Source of the DNA: Hymenobacter coccineus
Lineage (GTDB): Bacteria; Bacteroidota; Bacteroidia; Cytophagales; Hymenobacteraceae
NCBI RefSeq assembly: GCF_001816125.1
Contig: NZ_MDZA01000344.1
Location: 1 to 33,064, forward strand
DNA length: 33,064 bases
Direction: 5' to 3'
This document shows, piece by piece, positions 1-8,842 of the stretch. Below the pieces are notes generated by a model. That model was not told where the DNA came from. It saw only the letters and a program-made list of their open reading frames with translations, and made no database searches. The position numbers were made by a program, and so were the translations under genes. Each line of letters opens with the position of its first letter. Within the stretch, counting starts at the first letter, position 1.

Positions 1-377
1 ACCTGGCGGCCATGGCCCGCGGCCGGCCGGTGCGCTGCCGCCTGACAGCGGGCCAACGCCACGACGCGTCGCAAGCCCGGCCATTGCCCGACGGCCTGGC
101 CCCGGCCTACCCAGTGGCCAACCACGGCTCCGATGCCGACCCGCTCGTGGCCGCGTTGGCCACCCGCGGCACCTGCGCCGTGATTCCGCCCCGGCGCAAG
201 CGCCGCCACCCACGGGCCTACGATGCCGCCCGCTATGCCCAGCGCCACCCCGTCGAACGGCTGTGCGGCCGCCGCAAGCTATTTCGCCGCGTGGCGACGC
301 GTTACGACTAGTTGGACCGGCATTTTCTGGTTTTTATTCACTTGGCAGCAACCGTGCGCTGGTTGCGCGAGTGGTAA
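1..377 (+). pseudogene. IS5-family transposase, C-terminal remnant
   Basis: This is the C-terminal part of a DDE transposase of the IS5 type, running in from the left edge of the window. The frame shows the DADPLVAAL and CAVIPPRRKRRHPRAYD stretches and a HPVERLCGRRK segment that corresponds to the conserved VERxFGRLK block carrying the catalytic Glu. An in-frame TAG at 309-311 interrupts it where relatives normally have a Lys codon. The same frame then continues with LDRHFLVFIHLAATVRWLREW up to TAA at 375-377. Other conserved positions also look altered (NHGSDAD where relatives have DKGYDAD). It is therefore a decayed IS copy; the 5' half lies outside the window. Confidence 0.8.
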
Positions 378-431
378 CACTTCTTAACAGTCGCTGGTGG
401 CCCTTGGGTAGCCGAAGGCGTACTTTCGTGC

Positions 432-3400
432 ATGCCTGATTCGCCCGCTGCTTCCCTGCCAGTTGACCTGCGCGTTGCTTATCCGTTAGAGGAGCTCTTG
501 AACGGACTACTCGCAACCTCCTTGACGGGGATTGCCCTCTACGCACCTATTCGGGGCACCGATGGGGCCCTGGTAGATTTCACGATTGACTGGCTAAACC
601 CGGCTGCCCAACGCATCCTCAGCCAGCCCGCCCGGCCCGGTGGCACGTACCTCCAGCACTACCCGCACACGTTGGAGACCGGCGTGTTTGCCTTTCATCG
701 GCAGGCCTTCGAATCGGGCGAGCCGGCGCAACTCCAGGTGAACTACCAGGGCGATGGCCTCGACAACTACTTTCAGCTCTCGGCGCAGCGGGTGGGGCCT
801 GGGCTGCTGGTGAGCTTCACCGATACGGCCGACCGGCCCCGTTCCTCCGTGGAAGTGGCCTTGCGTGAAAGCCAAGCCCGCGAACAGACGGCGCGCGCCG
901 AGACGGAGGTGCAGCGCCAGCGCTTCCATGACGTGCTCATGCAGCTGCCCGCCCACGTGGCCGTGCACGAGGGCCCGGACCAAGTGTTTACGCTTGTCAA
1001 TCCTGAATACCTGCGCATCGCCAACGGGCGCAACCTGTTGGGGCAGCCCATCCGCGAGGCGTGGCCCGAGCTGGCCACGCACGGCATCCTCGACATGCTT
1101 GACCGGGTGTACCAGAGCGGCGAGCCCTTTACCGCCGCCGCGCTGCCGGTGCAGACAGACTTCACGCGCACCGGCGAACTGGAACAGGTGTACTACGACT
1201 TCTTTTTCCTGGCCTTGCGCAACGCCCACGGCCAGATAACGGGCATACTTAACTTTTCCTACGACGTCACCGCCCAGGTCCTGGCGCGCCAGCAGGTGGA
1301 GCAGCTCAACCAGGAGCTGGAAGCCCGCGTGCAGCTGCGCACCCACGAGGCCGAGGCCGCCCGGGCCGAGGCAGTGGCGCAGCGCAACCGCATGTTGCGC
1401 CTCTTCGGCCAGGCCCCGGCCCAGATTAACCTTTTTTTTGGTCCCGACCACGTCTGGACCCTGGTGCACCCGCGCACGCAGGAGTTGCTGCCCCACCGCG
1501 CGCTGCTCGGCTTGCCCCGCCGCCAGGCCCTGCCCGAGCTACCCGAAGAAGAGCACGAGCTGTTCGACCGGGTGTACCGCACCGGCCAGCCCGTGTACGC
1601 CCAGGAGGTGCTTAACCCCTTCGACCCCCTCCACAACGGGGCGTTGCAAGACGAGTACTTTGACCTCACCTACCAGCCCAAGTTCAACGCCACCGACCAG
1701 ATTGAAGGCGTGATGAGCCTTGCCATCAACGTCACGGAGCGGGTGCGCGCCCGGCAACAGGCCGAAGGGCTGCAGGCCGAGTTGCTGGCGGCCGCCCAGC
1801 GGCAGGCGCAGGAGCGCGAGGCGCTGTTCCACATTCTGGCCGATACCCCCGCCGCGGTGGCCCTGTTGCGCGGGCCACAGCACCGATTCGAGTACGTCAA
1901 CAAGGCCTACCAGCTGCTTTTTCCCGAGCGCCAGCTCACCGGCAAGCCCGTGGTCGAGGCCTTGCCCGAAACCCGGGAGGCCGGTTTTCTGACCGAGCTC
2001 GACCGCGTGTACCGCACCGGCGAAACCTTCTTCGGCCAGGAACTGCCCATGCGCGTCCAGCCCCAGGACGGCCGCCCCTTCCAGCAGGTGCACTACACCT
2101 TTACCTACCAGGCCTACCACGAAAACGGCCAGATTGCCGGCATCTCCATCTTTGCTTTCGATGTCACCGAGCAAGTACAGGCCCGGGAGCAGCGCGAAGC
2201 CGAGCGCCAGCAATTGCATCATCTCTTCATGGAGGCGCCGGCTCCCATTGTCATCCTTGACGGACCCGACCTCGTGTTTCAGCTCGTTAATCCCGCGTAC
2301 CAGCGCATCTTTCCCGGCCGCGCGCTGTTCGGCAGGCCCCTGCTGGAAGCCCTGCCAGAGCTGGCCGGGGCCCCCATCCTGGGCGACTTGCGGGGCGTGT
2401 ACGAGACAGGGGAAACCTACGTCGCCCAGGAAATGCCCCTGCTGTTGGCCCGGCACGAGCAAGGGGCGCTGGAGCAGATGTACTTTACGTTCACCTACCA
2501 GGCCCGCCGCACTGCCCACGGCGTAATCGACGGGGTGCTGGTCTTCGCCCACGAAGTCACCGACCAAGTGCGCGCCCGCCAAAAAACAGAAGAAAGCGAG
2601 GCCCGCTTTCGCATCATGGCCGACGCGGCGCCCAACCAGGTGTGGGCCGTCAACCCGGATGCCACCATCCGCTACGCCAACCAGGCCTTTCTGGACTTTG
2701 TCGGCATGGGCCTGGCGCAGTACCAACAGACGGGCTGGTCGGCCTTTCTGCACCCCGAGGAACTCGACTTGGCGCAGCAGACGCTGGAAGCGGCCATCCG
2801 CACCCGCACCCTGTACGTGCTGGAGCACCGCATGCGCCGGCCCGACGGGCAGTACCGCTGGCTGCTGTCCCAGGGCGCGCCCAGCTTCTACCCCAACGGG
2901 GAGCTCTACGGCTACGTGGGTTCGGCCATCGACATCACGGAGCTCAAACAGACCAACGAGCAGCTCAGGCGCACCAACGTGGACCTGGACAACTTCATTT
3001 ACACGGCCAGCCACGACCTCAAAACCCCCATCGCCAACATTGAAGGCCTGCTCTACCTGCTGCAGGAGGAGTTGCCCGCCGAGGTGGCCCAGAACGTAGA
3101 AGTGGGCCCCGCCCTGACCCGCATGCTCGCGGCCGTGGAGCGCTTCAAGCGCACCATCGACCACCTCACGGAGGTTTCCAAGCTGCAAAAGGAACATGCG
3201 CCCGCCACCACCCTGGTCAACCTGGTCGCCGTAGTCGAAGACGTCCGCCAAGACCTGCTGCCACTGCTGCAAGCCGCCGGCGCCAAGCTCTTCATCGACG
3301 TATCGGTGCTGCCGCCTGTGCCGTTCGCCGAGAAGAACCTGCGCAGCATCGTCTACAACCTGCTCAGCAACGCCATCAAGTACCGCCACCCCGACCGCAC

Positions 3401-3698
3401 CCCCCACGTTGATGTGCGGGCCCACGTGCGCCCGGGCCACACCGTGCTCGAAGTGCACGACAACGGCCTGGGCCTCGATCCCGCCCACCTGCCGCGCCTG
3501 TTCACCATGTTCCAGCGTTTTCACGACCACGTCGAGGGCACCGGCATCGGCCTCTACATGGTCAAGCGCATGGTCGAGAACGCCGGGGGCCGCATCGAAG
3601 TGCACAGCCAGCTCGGGGCCGGCACCACGTTCTTTGTCTTCCTGCCCCACGCGGCCAGCCCCGCCGGGCACTCGTTTCCCGCTTTCCTTCCCTCCTAA
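432..3698 (+). CDS. Multi-PAS sensor histidine kinase
   Basis: A soluble-looking 1088-residue sensor kinase; no transmembrane segment is visible, so it probably senses cytoplasmic cues. About six PAS units follow one another: roughly residues 20-135, 165-290, 325-450, 465-590, 600-725 and 735-850. Four of the middle units share the recurring pattern GPDxVxxLVNPxY, then a RxLxGxPxxEALPEL stretch, then LDRVYxTGE. Short coiled linkers rich in Arg and Gln separate them. The kinase core has the H-box ASHDLKTP with phospho-acceptor His861, the N-box around Asn980 (LLSNAIKYRHPD), and G-boxes DNGLGL and GTGIGLYMVKRMVE. The last PAS unit looks like a PAS_3/PAC type. The stop lies 4 bp before the response regulator start, so the two form an operon and a cognate pair. 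The input signal cannot be told from sequence. Confidence 0.95.
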   Translation: MPDSPAASLPVDLRVAYPLEELLNGLLATSLTGIALYAPIRGTDGALVDFTIDWLNPAAQRILSQPARPGGTYLQHYPHTLETGVFAFHRQAFESGEPAQLQVNYQGDGLDNYFQLSAQRVGPGLLVSFTDTADRPRSSVEVALRESQAREQTARAETEVQRQRFHDVLMQLPAHVAVHEGPDQVFTLVNPEYLRIANGRNLLGQPIREAWPELATHGILDMLDRVYQSGEPFTAAALPVQTDFTRTGELEQVYYDFFFLALRNAHGQITGILNFSYDVTAQVLARQQVEQLNQELEARVQLRTHEAEAARAEAVAQRNRMLRLFGQAPAQINLFFGPDHVWTLVHPRTQELLPHRALLGLPRRQALPELPEEEHELFDRVYRTGQPVYAQEVLNPFDPLHNGALQDEYFDLTYQPKFNATDQIEGVMSLAINVTERVRARQQAEGLQAELLAAAQRQAQEREALFHILADTPAAVALLRGPQHRFEYVNKAYQLLFPERQLTGKPVVEALPETREAGFLTELDRVYRTGETFFGQELPMRVQPQDGRPFQQVHYTFTYQAYHENGQIAGISIFAFDVTEQVQAREQREAERQQLHHLFMEAPAPIVILDGPDLVFQLVNPAYQRIFPGRALFGRPLLEALPELAGAPILGDLRGVYETGETYVAQEMPLLLARHEQGALEQMYFTFTYQARRTAHGVIDGVLVFAHEVTDQVRARQKTEESEARFRIMADAAPNQVWAVNPDATIRYANQAFLDFVGMGLAQYQQTGWSAFLHPEELDLAQQTLEAAIRTRTLYVLEHRMRRPDGQYRWLLSQGAPSFYPNGELYGYVGSAIDITELKQTNEQLRRTNVDLDNFIYTASHDLKTPIANIEGLLYLLQEELPAEVAQNVEVGPALTRMLAAVERFKRTIDHLTEVSKLQKEHAPATTLVNLVAVVEDVRQDLLPLLQAAGAKLFIDVSVLPPVPFAEKNLRSIVYNLLSNAIKYRHPDRTPHVDVRAHVRPGHTVLEVHDNGLGLDPAHLPRLFTMFQRFHDHVEGTGIGLYMVKRMVENAGGRIEVHSQLGAGTTFFVFLPHAASPAGHSFPAFLPS

Positions 3699-3702
3699 CC
3701 CC

Positions 3703-4128
3703 ATGGCGGCCATCTCCTGCACCCTGCTCGTCGACGACGACGACACGACTAACTTTCTGAACCAGGCCTTGCTCCGGCGCATGGCCATCAGCGGCACGGT
3801 GCTGGTGGCCGGCAACGGCCAGGAGGCGCTCGACCTGCTGCACACCCATTGCGAGCGGCCCACTTCGCCTACCTGCCCGGCCCTTATTCTGCTCGACATG
3901 AAGATGCCCCGCATGAACGGCTTCGAGTTCCTGCAGGCCTACACGCAGCAGCTCCAAGCCCGAACCCCCGCGGTGGTCGTCATCATGCTTACCACCTCCC
4001 TCAACCCCCGCGACGTGGAGCTCATGCAGGGCCTGCCCATCGCCGGCTACCTCACCAAGCCCCTCACCCGCGACAAAATCAATCAGGTGCTGCAACAGCA
4101 TTTCGGCCAGCCCGCGGAGGAAAGTTAA
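3703..4128 (+). CDS. Single-domain response regulator (CheY/Rcp1-like)
   Basis: A 141-residue receiver domain with no output domain. The acidic pocket is DDDD at residues 11-14, the phospho-acceptor is Asp65 in LLDMKMPRMNGFEFL, and the conserved Thr and Lys are seen in IMLTTS and LTKPL. The ATG at 3703 lies 4 bp after the stop of the histidine kinase, so the genes are co-transcribed and this is the likely phosphorylation target. Lone receivers of this kind usually act through protein-protein contact or as a phosphate sink; which applies here is unknown. Confidence 0.93.
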   Translation: MAAISCTLLVDDDDTTNFLNQALLRRMAISGTVLVAGNGQEALDLLHTHCERPTSPTCPALILLDMKMPRMNGFEFLQAYTQQLQARTPAVVVIMLTTSLNPRDVELMQGLPIAGYLTKPLTRDKINQVLQQHFGQPAEES

Positions 4129-4160
4129 GCGCCGGGCCCTTGGGGCAGAGCAAGCCTGCC

Positions 4161-4532
4161 TTACGGAATGGGCTTCTCGTAAGCGTAGAGAAAGACCGTC
4201 TTCGAGCGGTCAAGAATGTGCGCTTCATCGGCCGCCACCACCGCGTTGTAGTGGTCGGAGGTGAACATGGCCGCCGCGTCGCCCAGGTTGGCAAACCAGA
4301 TTTCAGCCACTCCGTCGTAGGACGTTGTTCGCAGGCCGGACACGGTATCCGCAAGGGAGTGCAGCTGCACGTAGCGGTACACTTTCGGGGCACCGGGCTG
4401 CGGCTGGGCCAGCATCGGCGTGTGCTTTACCATCTAATACCGGTGAAATTCTTCGTGCGTGAGGTCAGCGCGCCGCGTAAGCAGGCAGCTCACTTTCAGC
4501 AGGTGGTCGGCGGGTGGGAGTTGGTCGCTCAT
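4161..4532 (-). pseudogene. EthD-domain protein interrupted by an amber codon
   Basis: A small EthD/dimeric alpha-beta barrel protein. Translation from the ATG at 4532 gives MSDQLPPADHLLKVSCLLTR, then RADLTHEEFHRY, then TAG at 4434-4436, and continues in the same frame with MVKHTPML and RYVQLHSLADT to the stop at 4161. EthD proteins normally have a Trp directly after the EEFxRY motif, so TAG most simply reflects a single TGG-to-TAG change. An ATG just after the stop would give a 90-residue product lacking the first helix and strand, probably non-functional. It lies on the minus strand downstream of the VOC and azoR genes. A sequencing error cannot be excluded. Confidence 0.8.
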
Positions 4533-4594
4533 GGCGATTTCTGTTTGAGGGAAAAGTAGTGAACAATCGGGCTAAGCCCCGTAAGTGGGAAAGG

Positions 4595-5101
4595 CTACTG
4601 TGCCCGCGCCAGCAAGCCCGGCACGTCCAGCGGATGGGTGTAGATGGTGAGCTTGCCGGCGGCATCCACCGGCCACTCGGCGCGCGGGCGGTCCCAGTAC
4701 AATTCCAGGCCGTTGCCGTCGGGGTCGTTGAGGTAGAGGGCCTCGCTCGCGCCGTGGTCGGCCGCGCCGCTGAGCGGGTAGCCGGCCTCCCGCAGGCGGC
4801 GCAGCACCTGGGCTAGGCCCGCCCGCTCTTGGTACAGGATAGCGGCGTGGAAGAGGCCCGCGACCCCCTCGTGCTCGGCCGGCCGCCCACCCCGGCTGTG
4901 CCAGGTATTAAGCCCGATGTGGTGGTGGTAGCTGTCGGCCGACAGGAAAGCGGCCGCTCCCGCGTGCACCATCACCTCAAAGCCCAGCAGGTCGCAGTAA
5001 AAAGCGAGGGCCCGGTCCAGGTCGGTTACTTGCAGGTGGATGTGGCCAATGCGGGTGCCGGCGGGCACCGTGTAAGGAGCAGAACCAAGTTGCGTACGCA
5101 T
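4595..5101 (-). CDS. VOC-family (glyoxalase/extradiol dioxygenase-like) protein
   Basis: A 168-residue vicinal-oxygen-chelate fold protein. The first module begins with TRIGHIHLQVTDLDRALAFY, typical of the family, with a metal-ligand His in GHIHLQV. A YHHHIGLNTWHS stretch and a C-terminal LYLNDPDGNGLELYWDRP stretch supply the other usual His and Glu ligands. It resembles the catechol-2,3-dioxygenase-like proteins next to azoreductases in many bacteria; the substrate is unknown. It lies 54 bp downstream of azoR on the same strand and is probably co-transcribed, suggesting a quinone or aromatic detoxification unit under the adjacent HxlR regulator. Confidence 0.88.
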   Translation of the reverse strand: MRTQLGSAPYTVPAGTRIGHIHLQVTDLDRALAFYCDLLGFEVMVHAGAAAFLSADSYHHHIGLNTWHSRGGRPAEHEGVAGLFHAAILYQERAGLAQVLRRLREAGYPLSGAADHGASEALYLNDPDGNGLELYWDRPRAEWPVDAAGKLTIYTHPLDVPGLLARAQ

Positions 5102-5155
5102 AGCGAGGAAGCGGGGCGGGCGAAAAAGACAGGTGAGTAGGACCGAGTGAGCCGC

Positions 5156-5752
5156 TCAGACCGCTACGCTGGCCAGACCCTTTTGCAGGGCGGTGGGCTG
5201 GAACTCAGGCAGCTTCACGCCCTCGGCGCGGGCGATGGTCACGTCGGTCATGCCCAAGAAGCCGAGGATTTGGCGCAGGTAGGGCGCGGCAAAGTCGCTG
5301 GCCTGCGCCGGGCCCTGGGAGTAGACCCCGCCGCTGGCGATGGCCACGTACACCTTCTTGCCGGTGACGAGTCCTTCGGGGCCGGCTTCGGTGTAGCGGA
5401 AGGTCAGGTTGGCCCGCGTCAGGTGGTCGAGCCACGACTTGAGCGAGGCGGCGATGGTGAAGTTGTAGAACGGCGAGCCGATGACGAGCACATCCGCCGC
5501 CAGCAGTTCGGCAATAATCTCGTCGGAGTGCCGCACCGCTTGCTGCTGCGCGGGCGAGCGGCCCTCGGCTGGGGTAAAGTAGGCTTGCAAGTGCGCCTCT
5601 TCCAGGTAGGGCAGCGGGTGGGTGGCCAGGTTGCGCACCACCACCGTGCTCCCGGGATGGGCCGCCCGCAGCTTGTCGATAATGCCCTGGCTGAGCCGGG
5701 TGCTGTAGGAGTTGGCGCCTTGGGCGCTGGCAATGATTTGCAGAATCTGCAT
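5156..5752 (-). CDS. azoR: FMN-dependent NADH-azoreductase
   Basis: A 198-residue flavodoxin-fold quinone/azo reductase of the AzoR family, with the family's usual length. The N-terminal strand and phosphate-binding loop are ILQIIASAQGANSYSTRLSQ. The flavin-binding stretch is VIGSPFYNFTIAASLKSWLD, followed by the typical GPEGLVTGKKVYVAIASGGVY block. It would reduce quinones or azo compounds by two electrons using NADH and act in the cytoplasm. It is divergent from the HxlR regulator, the common arrangement in which such regulators sense electrophiles or quinones and control the reductase. Confidence 0.93.
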   Translation of the reverse strand: MQILQIIASAQGANSYSTRLSQGIIDKLRAAHPGSTVVVRNLATHPLPYLEEAHLQAYFTPAEGRSPAQQQAVRHSDEIIAELLAADVLVIGSPFYNFTIAASLKSWLDHLTRANLTFRYTEAGPEGLVTGKKVYVAIASGGVYSQGPAQASDFAAPYLRQILGFLGMTDVTIARAEGVKLPEFQPTALQKGLASVAV

Positions 5753-5855
5753 GAGAAAAAAATAATGGGTGAAAAGTGACTTGCCCGGCCCGCGCTTACC
5801 GGGCCCCTTTGCTGGTGCTCGCCAACCAAGCGGGCTGTTGAGCTGTTGGGTATTC

Positions 5856-5947
5856 TGATTACCTCAAGCCATCAGCTAACTATTTGGTTTGGCCTGGCCA
5901 CCAAGTACAGATTACCCGGCGGAAGCCTGATTACCAGCAGGTAATCA
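5856..5947. promoter_or_regulatory. Repeated GATTACC half-sites, candidate HxlR operator
   Basis: The 230-bp divergent region between azoR and the HxlR gene carries TGATTACC at 5856-5863, GATTACC around 5910-5917, and a perfect inverted repeat TGATTACC-AGCA-GGTAATCA at 5928-5947. Repeated and palindromic half-sites between a regulator and its presumed target suggest the operator for the HxlR protein. The repeats are seen directly; the binding is inferred. Confidence 0.6.
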
Positions 5948-5982
5948 CTAAAATTCAGTTCTCACTGTTTCTATGTTTCTCG

Positions 5983-6342
5983 ATGAATAGTGCCCAAGCC
6001 GCCCAATGCGACCAGACCATGCAAGCCCTGCGCCACGCGCTGGCGGTGCTCAACAGCAAATGGAAGCTCCCGCTCATCGTGGCGTTGCGCACGGGCACCC
6101 GGCATTTTCGCGGCTTGGAGCGCAGCGTGGCGGGCATTTCCACGAAGGTGCTGGCCAAGGAATTGAAGGACCTGGAAGCGCAGCAGCTTATCTCCCGCAC
6201 CGTGTACCCCGGCCCCCCCGTGGTGGTGGAGTACCAGCTCCTGCCCTATGCCCAGTTGCTCGACCCGGTCATCGAAGTCTTGAAGGAGTGGGGCCTCCAG
6301 CACCAGCGGCACCTGGAAGCGCTTGGCACAGTGCCGGTGTAG
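5983..6342 (+). CDS. HxlR-family winged-helix regulator
   Basis: A 119-residue protein with the HxlR/DUF24 signature: a Cys near the N terminus (AAQCDQTMQALRHAL), then VLNSKWKLPLIVAL, RHFRGLERSVAGISTKVLAKELKDLE and a wing ISRTVYPGPPVVVEYQLLPY. The ATG at 5983 is preferred over an in-frame start at 5884 because family members begin shortly before the Cys and because the earlier start would run through the palindromic operator. The N-terminal Cys is the residue used by redox- or quinone-sensing members. It is divergent from azoR and probably controls azoR and the VOC gene. Confidence 0.9.
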   Translation: MNSAQAAQCDQTMQALRHALAVLNSKWKLPLIVALRTGTRHFRGLERSVAGISTKVLAKELKDLEAQQLISRTVYPGPPVVVEYQLLPYAQLLDPVIEVLKEWGLQHQRHLEALGTVPV

Positions 6343-6442
6343 CCGGAAATAGCGCAAAGGTTAGGAGCGGCCAGCACTGCGGGAGCAAGCCCAATTGGCC
6401 GGTGCCCAGTAGGCCTCACCGAAACGCGTTGCCAAACTACCC

Positions 6443-8476
6443 TTAACCCGTTCTGTTGTCTGGTGTCGTTGCGTAAGTGAAGACCCTGCCAAGGCACTGC
6501 GCCCGCCCGTCGAGAAGATGTAACGAGGCGGCCCCCACCTCAAAGGCGCTGCTCTGCAACCCGTCCGCTACGTCGTAGCGCAGGTACTGGCGGGTGCCGG
6601 GCCGGAGGCGGTAGAGTCCGGTGCCTCCCACCCAGAGGTTGCCGTCGTCGTCGGCCAGCAGGCTCTCAGCGTCGCTCTCGGGCAGCCATTGCTGGTACGA
6701 GCGTACCGTTTCCCGGCCCCGGGCATCGGTCACGAGCTGGTGCAGGCCCCCGCCGATGGTCCCAATCCAGAGCGTGCCCTGCCGGTCGAAAAATAGCGGC
6801 CAAGTGTAGTTTACTTGCAGGCGCTGGCCCGGCGGCGAGTGGTGGGCAAACTGCCGCAGCACCCGCACCGAGTCGGGCGCAACGCGCAGCTTGAGCAGGC
6901 CCGCGTCGCAGGTGCTGGCCCAAAGCACGTCCTTCGTGCGGTCGTAGAGCAGCGACGTAAATTGCACAGTGGGCAACGGGGCCGACGTGCGGGCGGCCAG
7001 CAACTGCCCCAGTTGGCTGAGGTGGTGCAGGCCGCCCCTCGGGTGCCCAGCCAGAGCGTGCCGTACCGGTCCTCGGCAATGCCCTCCATATTGAGCTGGC
7101 GCAAATCCAGGGTGCCGTTGCCGACGGTCGTGTACGTAGCCCAGTGGTCGTGGCCGCCGGGGTGGGTAAGCGCTAGCAGGCCGGCGCCGCGGGTGCCAAA
7201 CCACAGCGTGCCGTTGGAACTGCGAAAAATGGACGACACCTCCACCTCCGACGCATCGGGCTGCTGCTGGTTGAAATAGTAACTAAACTGTCTGGTCGTC
7301 AAGCTGTAGCACGTCACCCCGTTGCGCGTGCCGTACCAGAGCAGGTTGCGCGCCTCCTCTTTATAAATGGCGTTGACGTAGTTGTTGGGCAGCGTGGCCT
7401 GGTCCACCAGCGGCTGGCGGATGCGCCCAAAGAGCTTCTGCCGCAGGTTGAGCCAGTTAAGCCCCCGGCAGCCGAGCACAGCCAGAGCAGCTGGTGGCGG
7501 TCCTCAAAAACTTGGTAAACCTGCTCGGCGTTCAGGCTGTGCGGCTCCTTGTCGCTGGGCAAAAAACGGTGTGGTGGGGTGAGCTGCAAAGGGGGGGGTG
7601 TTGGCGGCCGGCGGTCCGGGCTCCCACGCGTACAGCCCGTAAATAATACCCGCCCACAGGCGGTTAAAGGAGTCGAGGTGCAACGATTGCAGAAACGGCA
7701 GTTGCTGCGGCAAGGCCGTAGCGGTCAGTTCCTCGGGGCGACCGGCCGGGCCGCGGTAGCATCCACGACTTGCAGGCCCGCGTCGTAGGCGCCCACCCAG
7801 AGGCTGCCTTGCTGGTCGATGGCGAGGGCGCGCACGTTAAAGGCCAGCCTAGGTGCCCCCGCCGGGGGGATGAGCGTCAAGCTCCACACTTGGTGGTTGG
7901 GCTCCAGGGCCAGGACAAATAGGCCCTGCTGGTGCCTACCCACAGCCGGCCTAGTGGGTCGGTTGCCAGCGACGACACATCGGCCTGCGCGAGCTGTCGC
8001 AGCAGGCGCCGGGCGGACGGCAGCAGCAGCTGCGCGGCCAGGCGCCGAAAACAGTCGTGGTCGGCGTCATAAAAACTCAGGCCCGCCCGCTCGGTACCAA
8101 CCCAAAGCTGGCCAGTCCGGTCGGCGTACAGCACCTGGATGCGGTTGGCCGACAGCCCGCTCAGCGGGTTTATCGGCAGGGCATACGGCTTCAGTTCGTA
8201 GCCGTCGTAGCGGTCCAGGCCGTGGTTGGTGCCCACCCAAATAAAGCCGGCGCGGTCCTGCGCAACGGCCATGGCATCGCTGTGCGCGAGGCCCTCGTCC
8301 ACGCTAAGGTGCTCGAACCGAAATTCGTCCGCGGTGGCCGGCTGGGCCGCGGCAACCTGGGCCGTGCCCAAAAGGCAGGTCAGCAGCACCCAGTACCAAC
8401 TACCACCAAAGCAGAAGCTATGCTTGTTGCCGGGCCAGCACGAATCAAAAAGTAACGCGGGAAAGGAGCCTAGCAA
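6443..8476 (-). pseudogene. Two-component-regulator propeller sensor, decayed
   Basis: Fragments in all three minus frames together spell one periplasmic propeller sensor. The N-terminal piece (from 8476) has a hydrophobic signal segment (WVLLTCLLGTAQVAAAQ) and the family motifs FEHLSVDEGLAHSDAMAVAQ, GFIWVGTNHGLDRYDGYEL and GQLWVGTERAGLSFYD. Homology then jumps frame near 7937, 7733, 7595 (a run of eight C on the minus strand), 7470 and 7035. Later propeller blades read GSLWVGAYDAGL, NLLWYGTRNGV, GTLWFGTRGAGL, VLWASTCDAGL, GTLWIGTIGGGL and NLWVGGTGLYRL. It stops soon after the GLQSSAFEVGA blade, with no Y_Y_Y, transmembrane or kinase domain. Intact members are usually 900 residues or more. 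The gene is therefore frameshifted repeatedly and truncated. Confidence 0.85.
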
Positions 8477-8842
8477 AAACGATTGAACGAGATAGGATTG
8501 TGTTCAGCAACGAGAACGAGTATAACGCAGGCTATGGGCACGAATCCGCCGGCTGCTTGTGAGCTAGCTGCCCCATCCTCTACAGCATGGGCAGTGGACC
8601 TTCTGGGTTGCTGCCCTCAGTTGGGCACCACCACAGCTTTGCCTTTCACTTGCCTTGGCTGGTTTCGTGCCCTTTGCAAGAAATGTCCAGCCTCATGCTG
8701 GACCTGTGTAGGCAGGGTGCCAACGCCGAGTAGTTAAGAAAAGACGATAAAGAGGAGACATCCAGAAATTATTTTGTGTAGGCAATTGCTTAACAGTTGT
8801 AACCTTGCCCGGATACCTTGCAAGAAAGCCCGTTGCTCACTT
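8477..8842. other. 366-bp non-coding stretch with a small hairpin
   Basis: No convincing gene is seen between the propeller pseudogene and the hydrolase. A perfect 7-bp stem GTCCAGC-CTCAT-GCTGGAC lies at 8685-8703 but has no T-tract. An 84-codon open frame here has no recognisable composition or homology and was not called. Confidence 0.4.

Noticed and set aside
1539..3914. A long minus-strand open frame (791 codons) opposite the sensor kinase
   Set aside because: It is antisense to a gene with clear kinase and PAS motifs; high G+C makes long antisense frames common, and it has no recognisable domain.
309..4436. TAG used as a sense codon, since two genes carry an in-frame TAG
   Set aside because: One is a decayed transposase fragment with other defects and the other a single Trp-codon change; no suppressor tRNA is seen, and many intact genes show no internal TAG.
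8483..8737. An 84-codon frame in the gap before the hydrolase
   Set aside because: Unusual Cys/Thr/Pro-rich composition, no ribosome-binding site or promoter evident, no recognisable family.
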